Positions 53,600-64,000 of a DNA stretch of 64,000 nt are shown here, one piece after another (positions within the stretch are counted from its first letter, which is position 1; each line of letters starts with the position of its first letter). This DNA is from Symbiodinium natans (taxonomy: Eukaryota > Sar > Dinophyceae > Suessiales > Symbiodiniaceae). The DNA lies in NCBI GenBank assembly GCA_905221605.1, contig CAJNDS010000790.1, forward strand, positions 1-64,000. Reading direction: 5' to 3'. The notes beneath the pieces were generated by a model that made no database searches, was not told where the DNA came from, and saw nothing but the letters and a program-made list of their open reading frames with translations. The translations under genes were made by a program, and so were the position numbers.

Positions 53600-53779
53600 G
53601 TTCTGTCAACGCACACTGCATGACCTAACCTTAGGGTGAGGAGAGGAGTCACACCCAGACCTAGGGACCCGAAAGGGTGGAGGTGCTAGGGTTTCCCGAA
53701 CTCGCTCTCCTTTTCACGGGTGCTGCTCTGGGCGAGATATCGTATCAAGGCAAGTGGGAGCCCGAGGCGGGGTCCCACT
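53600..53779 (+). repeat. 180-bp direct repeat, right copy
   Basis: The two copies bracket a 205-base non-coding segment, giving a 565-base unit like a tiny LTR or TRIM element or a solo split-repeat structure. Identity suggests recent origin. No clear target-site duplication is seen at the outer borders. Confidence 0.95.
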
Positions 53780-53877
53780 AGGCTGAGACGGGCACACCCC
53801 CACTTCAGGGGCCCAGGGCAGACCAGTGAAATTAGCCATCTACCCCCACCGCGGGTGGTCTGACCGTGCTGACACTT

Positions 53878-54595
53878 TTAGGCGGGGAGTGAGGCCACTT
53901 GCAGTAGGCCCGGGCTCCAATTGGCTTGCGGCGGCCAGAGGCTGATGTCGTGCTCCGAGCGATGTAGTTCCTGCAGATGAACTGGGAAGCGTTTGGCACG
54001 TGAGGCATGGGCGAACTTATCGGGGATATGTCCGACTTTAAGGCAGAGTCCTTTTGCGTGTGCCCAGGAGGCAACTTTCTGCAGGAACGGGCACAGTGGG
54101 AAGGATGTCGTGAAAAGCTTATTCACTGAGGCTTGCGTGGGGCTATTGTCACTCCGAGTGGGAAGGCAGAAGCGTAGGCCAACCTGTCGCATGGTAGGCC
54201 ATTTGAAGTAGGACCCACTGTGCGAGCGTCTAGAAGCAAGCGATATACTGCTGGGCGTCCTCGTAAGGAAAGGCCAGAAGGTCCTGAGCTCTTGGATGGA
54301 CCACTGCTGTGCAAACCAGAAGGTCTGGTGGGAGGTACAGAGCCAACCCCCGATGCCGACTTGGGAGCCATCTGCCACGGCGCCGGCAGCTGAAAGGCAG
54401 GTCAGCAGAGGGGGCCTGGCCATGGGCATAGCAAATTCGTAGGCAAAGCGCTGCGCGAGCCAGTGAATGGCTGCTTTGCTGTCGTTGCTGAGGGTGATCT
54501 CTTGGGCGTTGGGATCTGCTATGCGGACCCACACGGCTTTGTCCGCAGCAGGTATGGGCCAGATGTCTGCTTTGGACTGCATGGGCTTCCCTCAA
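53878..54595 (-). pseudogene. RNase H-like fragment of a retroelement, frameshifted
   Basis: Minus-strand frames share one RNase H domain. VADGSQVGIGGWLCTSHQTF supplies the first Asp. AQQYIACF in a shifted frame, followed by TLAQ, is where the second acidic residue (FETLAQ in relatives) is expected. RSDNSPTQASVNKLFTT supplies the third Asp. KVGHIPDKFAHASRAKRF corresponds to the last active-site segment but lacks the usual AD.LSR. Coding order needs at least two frame changes (near 54260 and 54190), so the copy is dead. Similar RNase H domains occur in dinoflagellate reverse-transcriptase polyproteins. No reverse transcriptase is seen upstream. Confidence 0.65.
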
Positions 54596-54599
54596 ACCT

Positions 54600-55190
54600 C
54601 AATGACCTTGGCATTGACTGGCAACTGGAGGAAGGATGCGTCCTTCGTGACTCTGCACAGGGAGTCCAGGCACCACAGGAATTGCGCCCAGCTTCTGGGC
54701 GGAATGGGATACTGGGTCTCGGCGGGCTGTGCAAATCTGAGTGAATGGGTGCTGTGAAGCACCTTCGGTGAGTGCTAACGCTGGTGGCCCACATGAGCAG
54801 ACCTAGGCACATGAGCAGACCTAGTCAGGACTCCAGCTCTTTGTGGGGCACTCTTTTGTGTTCCCGTAGGCGAAGTGGCTGCGCTCGGGCTAGGCATACT
54901 GACTCAGTCTCGAAGCAGAATTTCCAGCCGCACCAAACGACCTCCATGCTGAAGGAGGGAGGCCTTGTTCCAGCTAATGGGCGCCCCTAGGCGGTCAGGT
55001 AGGCGACCACCATGGCCAGCTGTACTGAAGCAGAAGGTCGTCAACACACAGCCAGGCTTTGCGCGGTTCCTGGGCAAGTATGTGGCGCAACAACCGAAGT
55101 ATGGCGTGGAAAGCGGGCTGAGAGGCTTGAGTTCTTGGGGCTACGGCTGAGGTGGCTCTGCGAAATCGCGCGCGCGGGCTTTCTGGCGTG
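54600..55190. other. Spacer
   Basis: A short duplicated phrase, CACATGAGCAGACCTAG(G/T)CA, occurs near 54792 and 54809. No gene is recognised. Confidence 0.5.
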
Positions 55191-55194
55191 TTCT

Positions 55195-56330
55195 TGCACG
55201 AATTCAGGCGGTTTTCCTGCGCGCTCGCATGTTGTCGTCATCCTAAACCCCCAACAGGCAAGAGGCCGGGCTGGCATCGCGGGCCGTGCACGCGAACGCC
55301 GGGGCGATTTTCCTGAGCAGTGGCTGGACCGCTGGTGCCTGACAGTTTTGAGGCCCCTTGTGGTTACGCAGATGCCTCAAATGTTTTGAGACTTCACCTC
55401 ATGGCCAGTGGACGGGCGTCTATGCTAAGGCCGCTAAGGAGTGGTGGCAAAATGCATAGGCGCAGATGGCATCGCTGGGTGCAGCGACTGTGCAGCGTGT
55501 GGGCAGTGTCACCCTAAACCCCCCGAGCTCAGGCAAGATGGCCGGGCTGGCGTCGCGGGCCGCGCACGCGAACGCTAGGGCGATTTTCCTAAGCAGTGGC
55601 TGGACCATTGGTGCCTGACAGTTTTGAGGCCCTTGTGATTGCGCAAACGCCTCAAAAGTTTTGAGATTATACCTCATGGCCAATGGACGGGCGCCACGCT
55701 AAGGCTGCTAAGGAGTGGTGGCAAAGTACATAGGCGCAGATGGCATCGCTGAGTGCAGCGTGTGGGCAGTGTCATCCCTCCAGGAGCTCGGCCGGGCTGG
55801 CGTCGCGGGTCGCGCACGCGAACGCTAGGGCGATTTTCCTAAGCAGTGGCTGGACTAATGGTGCCTGACAGTTTTGAGGCTCCTTGTGGTTGCGCAGGTG
55901 CCTCAAATGTTTTGAGACTTTACCTCATGGCCAATGGACGAGCGCTATGCTAAGGCTGCTAAGGAGTGGTATGCAGTGGTGGCAAAATGCTTAGGAGCGG
56001 ATGGCATCGCTGTGTGCAGCGTGTGGGCAGTGTCATCCTAAACCCCCCCAAGAGCTCAGGCAAGATGACCGGGCTGGCGTCGCGGGCCGCGCACGCGAAC
56101 GATAGGGCGATTTTCCTACACAGTGGCTGGACGTTGGTGCCTGACAGTTCTGAGGCCCCTTGTGATTGCGCAGATGCCTCAAAAGTTTTGAGACTTCACC
56201 TCATGGCCAAGGCATGGGCTTCGGGCGATGCTTTCCGAAGGCCATTTCCTGGGTTTTAATGACCAGATCTTTACAATTCTTCTCCTGCTCTCAAAGATGT
56301 CTCGAAAGTTTTGAGACTTGTCCTCACTGC
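55195..56330. repeat. Satellite family A, about 265-280-bp units, first block
   Basis: Four diverged units repeat CCTAAACCCCC, GAGCTCAGGCAAGATGGCCG, GGCTGGCGTCGCGGGCCGC, GCACGCGAACG, GGGCGATTTTCCTAAGCAG, GTGCCTGACAGTTTTGAGG, CCTCAAAAGTTTTGAGACTT and CTCATGGCCAATGGACGG. ORFs through it differ between units and are broken. Confidence 0.9.
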
Positions 56331-56389
56331 CCATGAAGGCGTCACGCGTGCCGTTAAGATGGGGCCACACCTTAGGCTCAGGGCTGTGA

Positions 56390-58620
56390 AGAGGGCTTGG
56401 CTGCTTGGGAACCAGGCGTGCACGCTTCGAGCCTAAGGCCGAAGGTCAAGGCCCTCTTGAGGCTGCGGCCAAAAACTTCGGGCCAAGGGAAAGGCTTGGC
56501 TCCCTTGATGTGATGCTTCAGCCCGAGGCCGGAGGCAGAGAGACTGGCGTGGCTTGCCTGGCGGCTGCAGGCTGAGGCGGAAACTGCAGGCCCCTCTGGG
56601 GGCTACAGCTTAAGCTGATGGCTAAGATTCGTCCTCCCTTGAGGTTGCGGCTCCAAGCTGAAGACCAAGATACAAGCGTAGGACCCCTGAGACTGCGCCC
56701 AACTGGGGGCTGCGGGCTGAGACTCAAGGCGAGGACGCGGGCTCACGCGGGTCAACTGGGCGCGGGGGGGGGGGCTAAAAGCGAAGACGCAGGTTAGTCC
56801 TCCTTGAGGCTTCCCTGATTAAGGCCTACGTTCTCTGCGTGGCCTCCCTTGAGGTTGCGGCTTCAGGCTGAGGGCCAAGATGAGGGCTTCGGGCCCCTTG
56901 AAGCTGCGGCTCAACAGTGGGTGGCGGCGGGCTGAGGCTGAGAGCGAAGACGCAGGCTTGTCTTTGCAGGCTGAAGGCGAAGATGAGGGTTCGGCCCCCG
57001 CTCAAGGCTACGGCCCCGCTGGAGGCTACGGCCTAATCTGATGGCTATATGGGTGACAGCAAGGGAGCGGGCTCGTCCTCCCTGAGGCGGCCGCTTGAGG
57101 CCGACGGCTAAGATAGCTGCTTGGCTTCGCCAGCAAGAGAGGCTTTGGCCCCCTGAGATTGCCTCTCGGATGGGGGCTGCGGGCGGGAGGGTTTAGGATT
57201 GAAGGTTTAGGCTTTAGGCAGTTCCCCTGAGTTTGCGGCTTTCAGCTGAAGGCCAGGATGAAGGGGCTGGCCCCTTTGAGACTGCGGCTCAACTGGGGGC
57301 GGCGGGCTGAGGCTGCCCCCCTGAGACTGCGCTCAGGTGGGGGCTACGGGCTGAGGTTGGGGGGGAAGACGCGGGCTTGTCCGCCTCAAACACCCGATTG
57401 AGGGCCGAGGGCGACAGAAGATAACTGCATAGCCCCCTTTGCGGCTGTGGCGTCAAGTTGAAGGTTAAGATAGGGTTTTGGCCCCCCTGAGACTGCGGCT
57501 AGATTAGGCACTGCAGGCTGAGGCTGAGTCGAAGGAGCGGACTTGTCTTCCTTGAGGCTGTCGCTCACCCCCCTGAGACTCCAAAAAGCTCCACAGCCAA
57601 ATATGACGGGTTGGCCTTCTTGAGGCGGCCCAAGACAGGCCAGATGCGAAGCTTTGGCTTCCACTGGATGCTGCTCAGGGTGAAGGCTGGGATAAGGACT
57701 GGCTCGCCGGGTGGTCTGTGGGCTCGAGGCTGACGCTTCAGGCGAGGACAACTGTTAGGTTCCTCTTGAGGTTGCGGCTTCAAGCTGGGGGCCAACCTAA
57801 ATATGGCTTGGCCTCTTTGAGGCTGCGGCGCAACTGGGGTTGCGGGCTGAGGCTGAAGGCGAAGATGCGAGCTTGTCCTCCCTGAGGCTGTCGCTTAGGG
57901 TCGAAGGCGAGGATAACTGCTCGGCCCCCTTGAGGTTGCGGCTTGAAGCTGAAGAGGCAGAAGGCCAAGATATCTGATTGGCCCCCCTTTGCGGTTGCGG
58001 CTTCAAGCTGAGGGCTAAGGAAGAGGCTCTGGCCCTCAACTGGACTTGCGGGCTGAGGCTGAAGGCGGAGGTGCGGGCTTGTCGTCAAGGACGAGATAAC
58101 TGCATGGTCCCCGTGCGGTTGCGGCTTCAGGCTGAAGGCCACAACGGAGACTGCGGCTCGACGGGGGCCTGCATGCTGAGAAGGCGAAGATGTGGGCAAG
58201 CGCTTGTCGTTTTGGGGCCACCTAAACCCCACAAAACGAAGATGCGAAGACAATTGCTTGGCACCCTTTGAGGCAGCGGCGTCAATCTGAAGGCCAAGGT
58301 GGAGGCCTTGCCCCTTGAGACTGTGGCTCAAATGGGGGCGGTGGGTTGAGGCTGGCTTGTCCTCCTTGAAGCTGCTGAATCGGGTCGAAGGCTAGGACTA
58401 GGAAGACTGCTCAGCTTTCCCTGAGGTTGCGGCTTTAAGCTGAAGGCCAAGATAAGGGCTTTGGCCCCCTGAGACTGCGGCTCAATTGGGGACTGTGGGC
58501 TAAGGCTGATGAAGGCGAAGATCCTCCTTGAGGCTTTCGCTTACAGCCGAAGGCTTAGGCGGCCAGAATAATTGCTTGGCTCCTTAGAAGCTGTGGCCTA
58601 AAGCGGGAGGCCAAGTCACG
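56390..58620. repeat. Satellite family C, GGCTGAAGGC-type repeat, first block
   Basis: Very many diverged copies of CTTGAGGCTGCGGCTTCAGG, CTGAAGGCGAAGATGCGGGC and CCCCTGAGACTGCGGCTCAA, with phrase spacing of roughly 55-70 bases and a super-period near 110-150 bases. GC-rich. The ORFs on both strands (QPQGG, LKPQPQ) are low-complexity readings of the repeat. Confidence 0.88.
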
Positions 58621-61430
58621 CTTCACGCGTGCGCAACAAAAACATCTGCATTTGGGCAGTTCCTGGGCAGCTTCTTCCGGAAGAACTCGACGTCGAAGAG
58701 GTGAACTGCACCTGGCGAGCGGGGCTGCTTCTTCCTACGGGCTAAGACAACCCATGGGCAGTTTTCTATGATGGGCAAGTGTGCGAGGAACCTGCACAAA
58801 GGACATGCGGAGGGCACTGAAGGCAGCGCATTTGGCTGCGCTGGCTGCGACGTTCCGACATGCTATGGGTCAATACTGCGCGGGCGAGCTTGGCGTAGGC
58901 AGCTGAGCAACATGCCAACACGAGTCCGAGGCGGACCCACATGCGGCGCCAATTGCCTAGAGTAAGGCAGCGGACATGTGTAGGTCGCTGGAGGCTGTGC
59001 TGAGCTAGGCCCGTCCCCACAACACGTTAGGCCATCCGTGGCGGATGCGCTTTCCCTGAACATGGAGGAGAGGGCGGAGTCCCTTCGACTCAGGCATAGG
59101 CAGCCGGGCATACTCCAGCTAGGGGATTGGATTAAGGGGGACCTTTGGGGACATAGACCCTCTGAATAAGGTCCCTGGTTAAGAGAGCCACAAGAGGTTC
59201 CTTTTCAGGGCCCTCCTTATCCTACCTGGGACCAGCGCGAGTCCGAGGCGGGCCGTCAATCTATGACATGGAGGGCATGTCCTGACGTGGGCGTGAGGCA
59301 AGCTCAGAGGCATCCGAGTGACAGACAGAATGGTGCCTCGAGCGAGGCGGCAACCCAAGCAGTGCGCTTGCGAGAAAAACTTGGCCATTGCGTCGCAAGG
59401 TGCCTGAACGAGGCGGCATGGCTGAAGCAGAAGCTGGGTGTTTACGAAAAGCTCTGGCCGAGGCACGGCGGGGCTCTACGGCGCTGCGTGTTGCCTGCAG
59501 AGGGGCCGGCGCTCACGCGCAAGTTGCCTGTAACAAGGCGGCGAAGCTGAACCCCAAGCCGGGCGCTGGTGAGGACTGCTGGCGGAAACTTGGCGGGCGC
59601 TTCAGGGCGCATCGCCTACAGCGAGGCCGCCACCCACTCAGCTCTTAGCGAGAAGGAAGGGGGCTTGGCCTGGGGGCGCAAATTGCCTGTAGTAAGGCGC
59701 ACGCTGGGCGCTCGTGAAGCACAAGCCGAAATTGGCAGGGCGTTTTGCGTGCCATGAAGCTATGCCACACCCGGCATGTGTAGACGTGGTCATGAGGCAA
59801 GCCCAGACGCATCTGAGGAGGCAGTTTGCAAACAAATCTGCGCCTATAGCGAGGCTATGCGAGGCTGTAACACCAGCAGCGCGCTCGCGAGAAAAGGCTT
59901 AGCCATTGTGGCACAAATTGCCTGTAGCAAGGCGGCGGACCCATGTAGGTCACTGGAATCCCGGGCATGTCTAAACGCGGGCGTGTGGCAAGCCTGAGGC
60001 AGCGCCAGACCGTGCCGGTACCGATCACCACATAGGCAAACCGAGGCGAACGCGCTCCCCCAAGGTGGCAAATTTCCAGCGTAAGTCCGAGGCGGACCAC
60101 TGGTTTGTGACACGCAGGGCATGTCCAGTTGAGGGCATAAAATAACCCGGCAGCACAAGCAGTGCGCCTGCTAGGGGAAGGCGGAATCTTTCGATTCGGG
60201 CCTAGGCGGCTGGGCAAGTTTCCAGCGTGAGTCCGAGGCGGACCACGAATCTATGACATGCAGGGCATGTCCAAACGTGGGCCTAACATAAGCCCGGCGA
60301 ACCAAGCAGTGCGCTTGCATTCAGGCATAGGCGGCTGGGCAAGTTTCCAGCGTGAGTCCGAGGCGGACCACGAGTCTGTGACACGCAAGACATGTCCAGA
60401 CGTGGGCCTAATATAAGCCCGGCGAAGCAAGCAGTGCGCTTGCAGTGAGGCATAGGCAATAATAGGCAGCTGGGCAGGGTGTGACACGAAGGGCATGTCC
60501 ATGCGTGGACACAGGCGGCAGGGGCAGTGCGCTTGCGAGGGGAAGGCAGAATCCTCCGATTCAGGCATAGGCGGCTGGGCAAAGTTCCAGCGTGAGTCCG
60601 AGGCGGACCACGAGTCTATGACACGCAGGGCATGTCTAGACGTGGGCCTAAAAATAAACCCGACGAAAACAAGTAGCACGCTTGCGAGAAAACAGAGGCG
60701 AGGTCTTGTGCTGCGAGGCATAGGCAAGAAATAGGCAGCTGGGAAAAAAAATCCCAGCGTGAGTCCGAGGCGGACCATCAATCCTTGCGAGGGAGGGCGG
60801 AATCTTCCGATTCAGGCATAGGCGGCAGGGCAAACTTCCAGGGTGAGTCCGAGGCGGACCACGAGTCTATGACACGCAGGGCATGTCTAGATGTGGGCCT
60901 AAAAATAGGCCCGGCGAAAACGAGCAGTGCGCTTGCGAGAAAACTTTGAAAACAGAGGCGTGGGCTTTTGCAGTGAGGCATAGGCAAGAAATAGGCAGCT
61001 GGGAAAAAACTCCAGCGTGAGTCCGAGGCGGACCATCAATCCTTGCGAGGCGGGGCGGAATCTTCCGATTCAGGCATAGGCGGCTGGGCAAAGTTCTGGC
61101 GTGAGTCCGAGGCGGACCACGAGCCTATGACACGCAGGGCATGTCTAGACGCGGGCCTAGAAATAAGCCCGGCGAAAATAAGCAGTGCGCCTGCGAGAAA
61201 ACAGAGGCGTGGGCTGTTGCAGCGAGGCATAGGCAAGAAATAGGCAGCTGGGAAAAAATTCCAGCGTGAGTCCGAGGCGGACCATCAATCCTTGCGCGGA
61301 GGGCGGAGTCTTTCGATTCAGGCATGGGCGGCTGGGCAAAGTTCCAGCGTAGGTCCGAGGCGGACCACGAAACTATGACATGCGGGGCATGTCTATACGT
61401 GGGTCTAACATGGGCCCTGCGAAACAAGCA
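58621..61430. repeat. Satellite family B, units with GAGTCCGAGGCGGACC
   Basis: Core phrases GTGAGTCCGAGGCGGACCAC, TATGACACGCAGGGCATGTC, AAGCAGTGCGCTTGCGAG, GAGGCATAGGCAAGAAATAG and TTCCGATTCAGGCATAGGCG recur. From 60200 to 61400 the units are regular (about 230-245 bases). Before that they are diverged. The GAGTCCGAGGCGGACC part is itself nearly palindromic. Confidence 0.9.
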
Positions 61431-63080
61431 GCTTGCGCCAACTCATGCCATTCCCTTGTGGGGGATTTCGCTGCAGCAGGAGTCTCGGCATCCCTTCGCC
61501 GCCCAGATCGCCCGCTGGGCGCTGTAAGTCCCTCGGAGGCAAAGGCCTAAGTCCGTCTGTGCATTTTGCAAGATGTCAGATTCAAGGGACGGGCTTGACC
61601 GCATCTCTCGAGGCGAAAATGCATGAGAGGTGGCGGTCAAATGCCTAGGCATGGATGGCATTGCCGCGGGCGCGCGTGGGCGCGCACCATCCTAAAACCC
61701 CCAAGAACTCAGGCGGGGTGGCTGGCGTCGCGAGCTGACGCGAGGGCGGTTTCTTAGGCATTGGCTGGACCTTCGTGTCTGAAATTTGAGGTCCTTGTGG
61801 ATTGCACCGGAACCCCAAAAGTTTTAGGACTTCTCTTCATGGTCAAGGGACGAGCTTGACCGAAACTCTCAGGGCGAAAACGCATGAGAAGTGGCAGCCA
61901 AGTACATAGGCATGGATAGCATTGTCGCTGGCAGCGTATGGGCACGAGCCAACCTATGCCCTAAGAACTTAGGCTGGATGGCCGGGCAAGCGTCGCGAGC
62001 TGCGCACGCGGACGTGAGGGCGGTTTTCTTAGGCATTGGCTGGACTTTCGTGCCCGAAGATTCTGAAGACGTTGTGAATCGGACCGACGCCCCCAAAGTT
62101 TTGAGGCTTCTCCTCATGTTCAAGGGACGGGCTTCACCGCGTGTCAAGGTGAAAATGCATGAGAAGCGGTAGCCAAAGACCTAGGCATGGATGGCATTGT
62201 CGCGGGCAGCGTGCGGGAGTGTGCCATCCTAAACCCCTCAGAACTCAGGCAGGATGGCCAGGCTGGCAACACGGGCTGCGCACGCGGACGTGAGGGCGGT
62301 TTTCTTAGGCATTGGCTGGACTTTCGTGCCTGAAGATTCTGAAGACGTTGTGAATCGCACCGACGCCCCCAAAGTTTTGAGGCTTCTCCTCATGTTCAAG
62401 GGACGGGCTTCACCGCGTGTCAAGGTGAAAAAGCATGAGAAGCGGTAGCCAAAGACCTAGGCATGGATGGCATTGTCGCGGGCAGCGTGTGGGAGTGTGC
62501 CATCCTAAACCCCTCAGAACTCAGGCAGGATGGCCAGGCTGGCGTCGCGAGCTGCGCACGCGGACGTGAGGGCGGTTTTCTTAGGCATTGGCTGGACTTT
62601 CGTGCCTGAAGATTCTGAAGACGTTGTGAATCGCACCGACGCCCCCAAAGTTTTGAGGCTTCTCCTCATGTTCAAGGGACGGGCTTCACCGCGTGTCAAG
62701 GTGAAAAAGCATGAGAAGCGGTAGCCAAAGACCTAGGCATGGATGGCATTGTCGCGGGCAGCGTGTGGGAGCCTAAACCCCTCAGAACTCAGGCAGGATG
62801 GCCAGGCTGGCGTCGCGAGCTGCGCACGCGGACGCGAGGGCAAATTTCCTAGAAATTGGCTGGACTTCGTGCCTGAAAGTTTTGACATCCTTGTGAGTTG
62901 CACCGATGCCCCAAAAGCTTTGAGGCTTCTGCTCATGGTCCAGGGACGGGTTTGCTTTGGGCAGCGTGTTCCTCGGGGCAGTGTTTGCATGAAAAATCCA
63001 GACGGCTGCAGGCGGAAACAGCACTGCTGCGTGTTTTTTATTTCTGCGCGCCCCCTCATGGCGGCGCGCTCGATTTCTGG
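61431..63080. repeat. Satellite family A, second block, 276-bp units
   Basis: Five units (near 61690, 61975, 62251, 62527, 62800) of the family seen at 55.2-56.3 kb. The 62254 and 62530 units differ at only a few bases and are 276 bases apart. A 60-92-codon frame is open on both strands in three units (plus: ADVRAVFLGIGWTFVPEDSE). Confidence 0.93.
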
Positions 63081-63189
63081 GAGCTTTGACGCTGACTTAT
63101 GGGCATCATCCCTCGGGAGGGATTTTGCACGCCAAAATGTAGGCAAATGCGAGCAGAAACTTCGCGGCGGTGTGCTTTTGCGCCTGCGT

Positions 63190-64000
63190 GTGAAGCTAGA
63201 TCCTGTGGGAAAGGCCTATTTGGGCTGCGGCCCACAGCTGAGGGCCGAGATCCGCCTGGGTACTCTTTGGGGCTGTGGCTCGAGGCCGATAGCGTAGAGG
63301 CTCCGGGCGGAAGCTGGAAAGGCAAAGATGAGATCTTGCCCCGCCTTTGACATTGCGGCGTAAAGCTAATGGCAGAGCTTAGTAGCTTTGGCCTTTGGGG
63401 CCTCAGCTGAGGGCGGCAGGCCGAGATGAAGGATGGCTCAGCTGGAGGCGGCGGGCTGGCACTGAAGGCGCAGATGCGGGCTTGGGCCCCTCGAAGCTTC
63501 GGCATAGCGGCGTGGGCCCCCCTTAAAGCTGTGACCTAAGGCTTCAGGCTTCAGGCCAAGAGAAAAGCTGTGGCCCCCTTTGGGGCGATTGCTTCAGGTC
63601 GACGAAGACACGCTCTTGGCCCTGGGCTGCAGCGTAACGCTGAGGGTTGCATAGAGGCTTGTCCCTTTGATGCAAAGGCATAAGGCTGGCGGCTAAGATC
63701 TGCTGTGGCCTCTTCGCGGCTGCGGCTTGAGGCCGAAGGCTGAGGTGAGGGCTCGGCTCGCCTGGAGGCTGCGGGCTGAAGGTTTAGGCGAACATGAGCC
63801 CCTTGAGGCTGGATGTGGCGTAAGGCTTCAGGCGCCAAGACAAAAGGTTTTTTGCCCCCTTTGAGGCTGCTGCTCGCTTGGAGGCTGCGGGCTGATGACC
63901 TCCTTGAGGTTGCAGGCTAAAGCCAGTGGTTAGGATGGCAGCCCCTTGAGACTCGCTGCTGGCGCAGGAGACGCAGGTGCGACTCAATTGTGAGCTGTGG
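63190..64000. repeat. Satellite family C, second block
   Basis: The same GGCTGAGGGC, GGCTGCGGGCTGA and CCCTTGAGGCTG phrases as at 56.4-58.6 kb continue to the window end. Block order is A-C-B-A-C, which suggests that the whole array was once amplified as a higher-order unit. Confidence 0.85.

Noticed and set aside
59179-61427. Many 60-170-codon ORFs on both strands
   Set aside because: All run through satellite family B and repeat with its period.

Overview
The window is nuclear DNA of a dinoflagellate. The decisive evidence is a spliced-leader (SL) RNA gene at 6864-6920 that carries the dinoflagellate-specific SL exon followed directly by a GT donor. Around it are spliceosomal RNA genes: U5 (630-741, minus), U6 (6442-6544, minus) and two U2 copies (8137-8257 and 27190-27310, plus). 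Plant-type TTTAGGG telomere-like repeats are scattered in both orientations from about 1.3 kb to 49 kb. Together with short exons, several GC-AG introns and dinoflagellate transposon-type proteins, this fits a large, repeat-rich genome of the Symbiodiniaceae/Polarella kind. Genus cannot be decided from sequence alone.

Layout. 0-8.3 kb: the snRNA/SL region, one Lys-rich protein gene (2042-3332), a run of small low-complexity exons (4.7-6.2 kb), and many copies of a short palindrome (consensus ATGNCTGGACAGN'CAT) whose variable base pair covaries. 8.3-27 kb: essentially non-coding DNA filled with telomere-like arrays, microsatellites, fold-back elements, a TATAA array, diverged hairpin units and a large inverted repeat. 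A second 1.27-kb copy of the U2 cassette closes it.

28.7-33.8 kb, minus strand: a six-exon MULE-type transposase gene whose splice model joins in frame to 741 codons with no internal stop, preceded by a second large ORF of unknown function. 35-50 kb, plus strand: four uncharacterised multi-exon genes, then a transposase-like gene of the dinoflagellate 'CQCGCRGWC' type, then a gene resembling cytosine-5 methyltransferases. Several introns in the 38-48 kb genes contain telomere-like repeats. 50.7-52.8 kb, minus strand: a ubiquitin-specific protease (C19) gene. 53.2-54.6 kb: a pair of identical 180-bp direct repeats beside a frameshifted RNase H-like retroelement remnant. 55-64 kb: GC-rich satellite DNA of three families.

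Reading the genes together: the 0-8 kb and 27 kb RNA genes serve trans- and cis-splicing. Most protein genes from 28 to 54 kb look mobile-element derived. The least ordinary features are the covarying palindromes, the transposase/methyltransferase pair, introns built on telomere repeats, and a U2 cassette whose duplication ends exactly at the RNA 3' end. Exon borders were placed by eye and no database search was possible.
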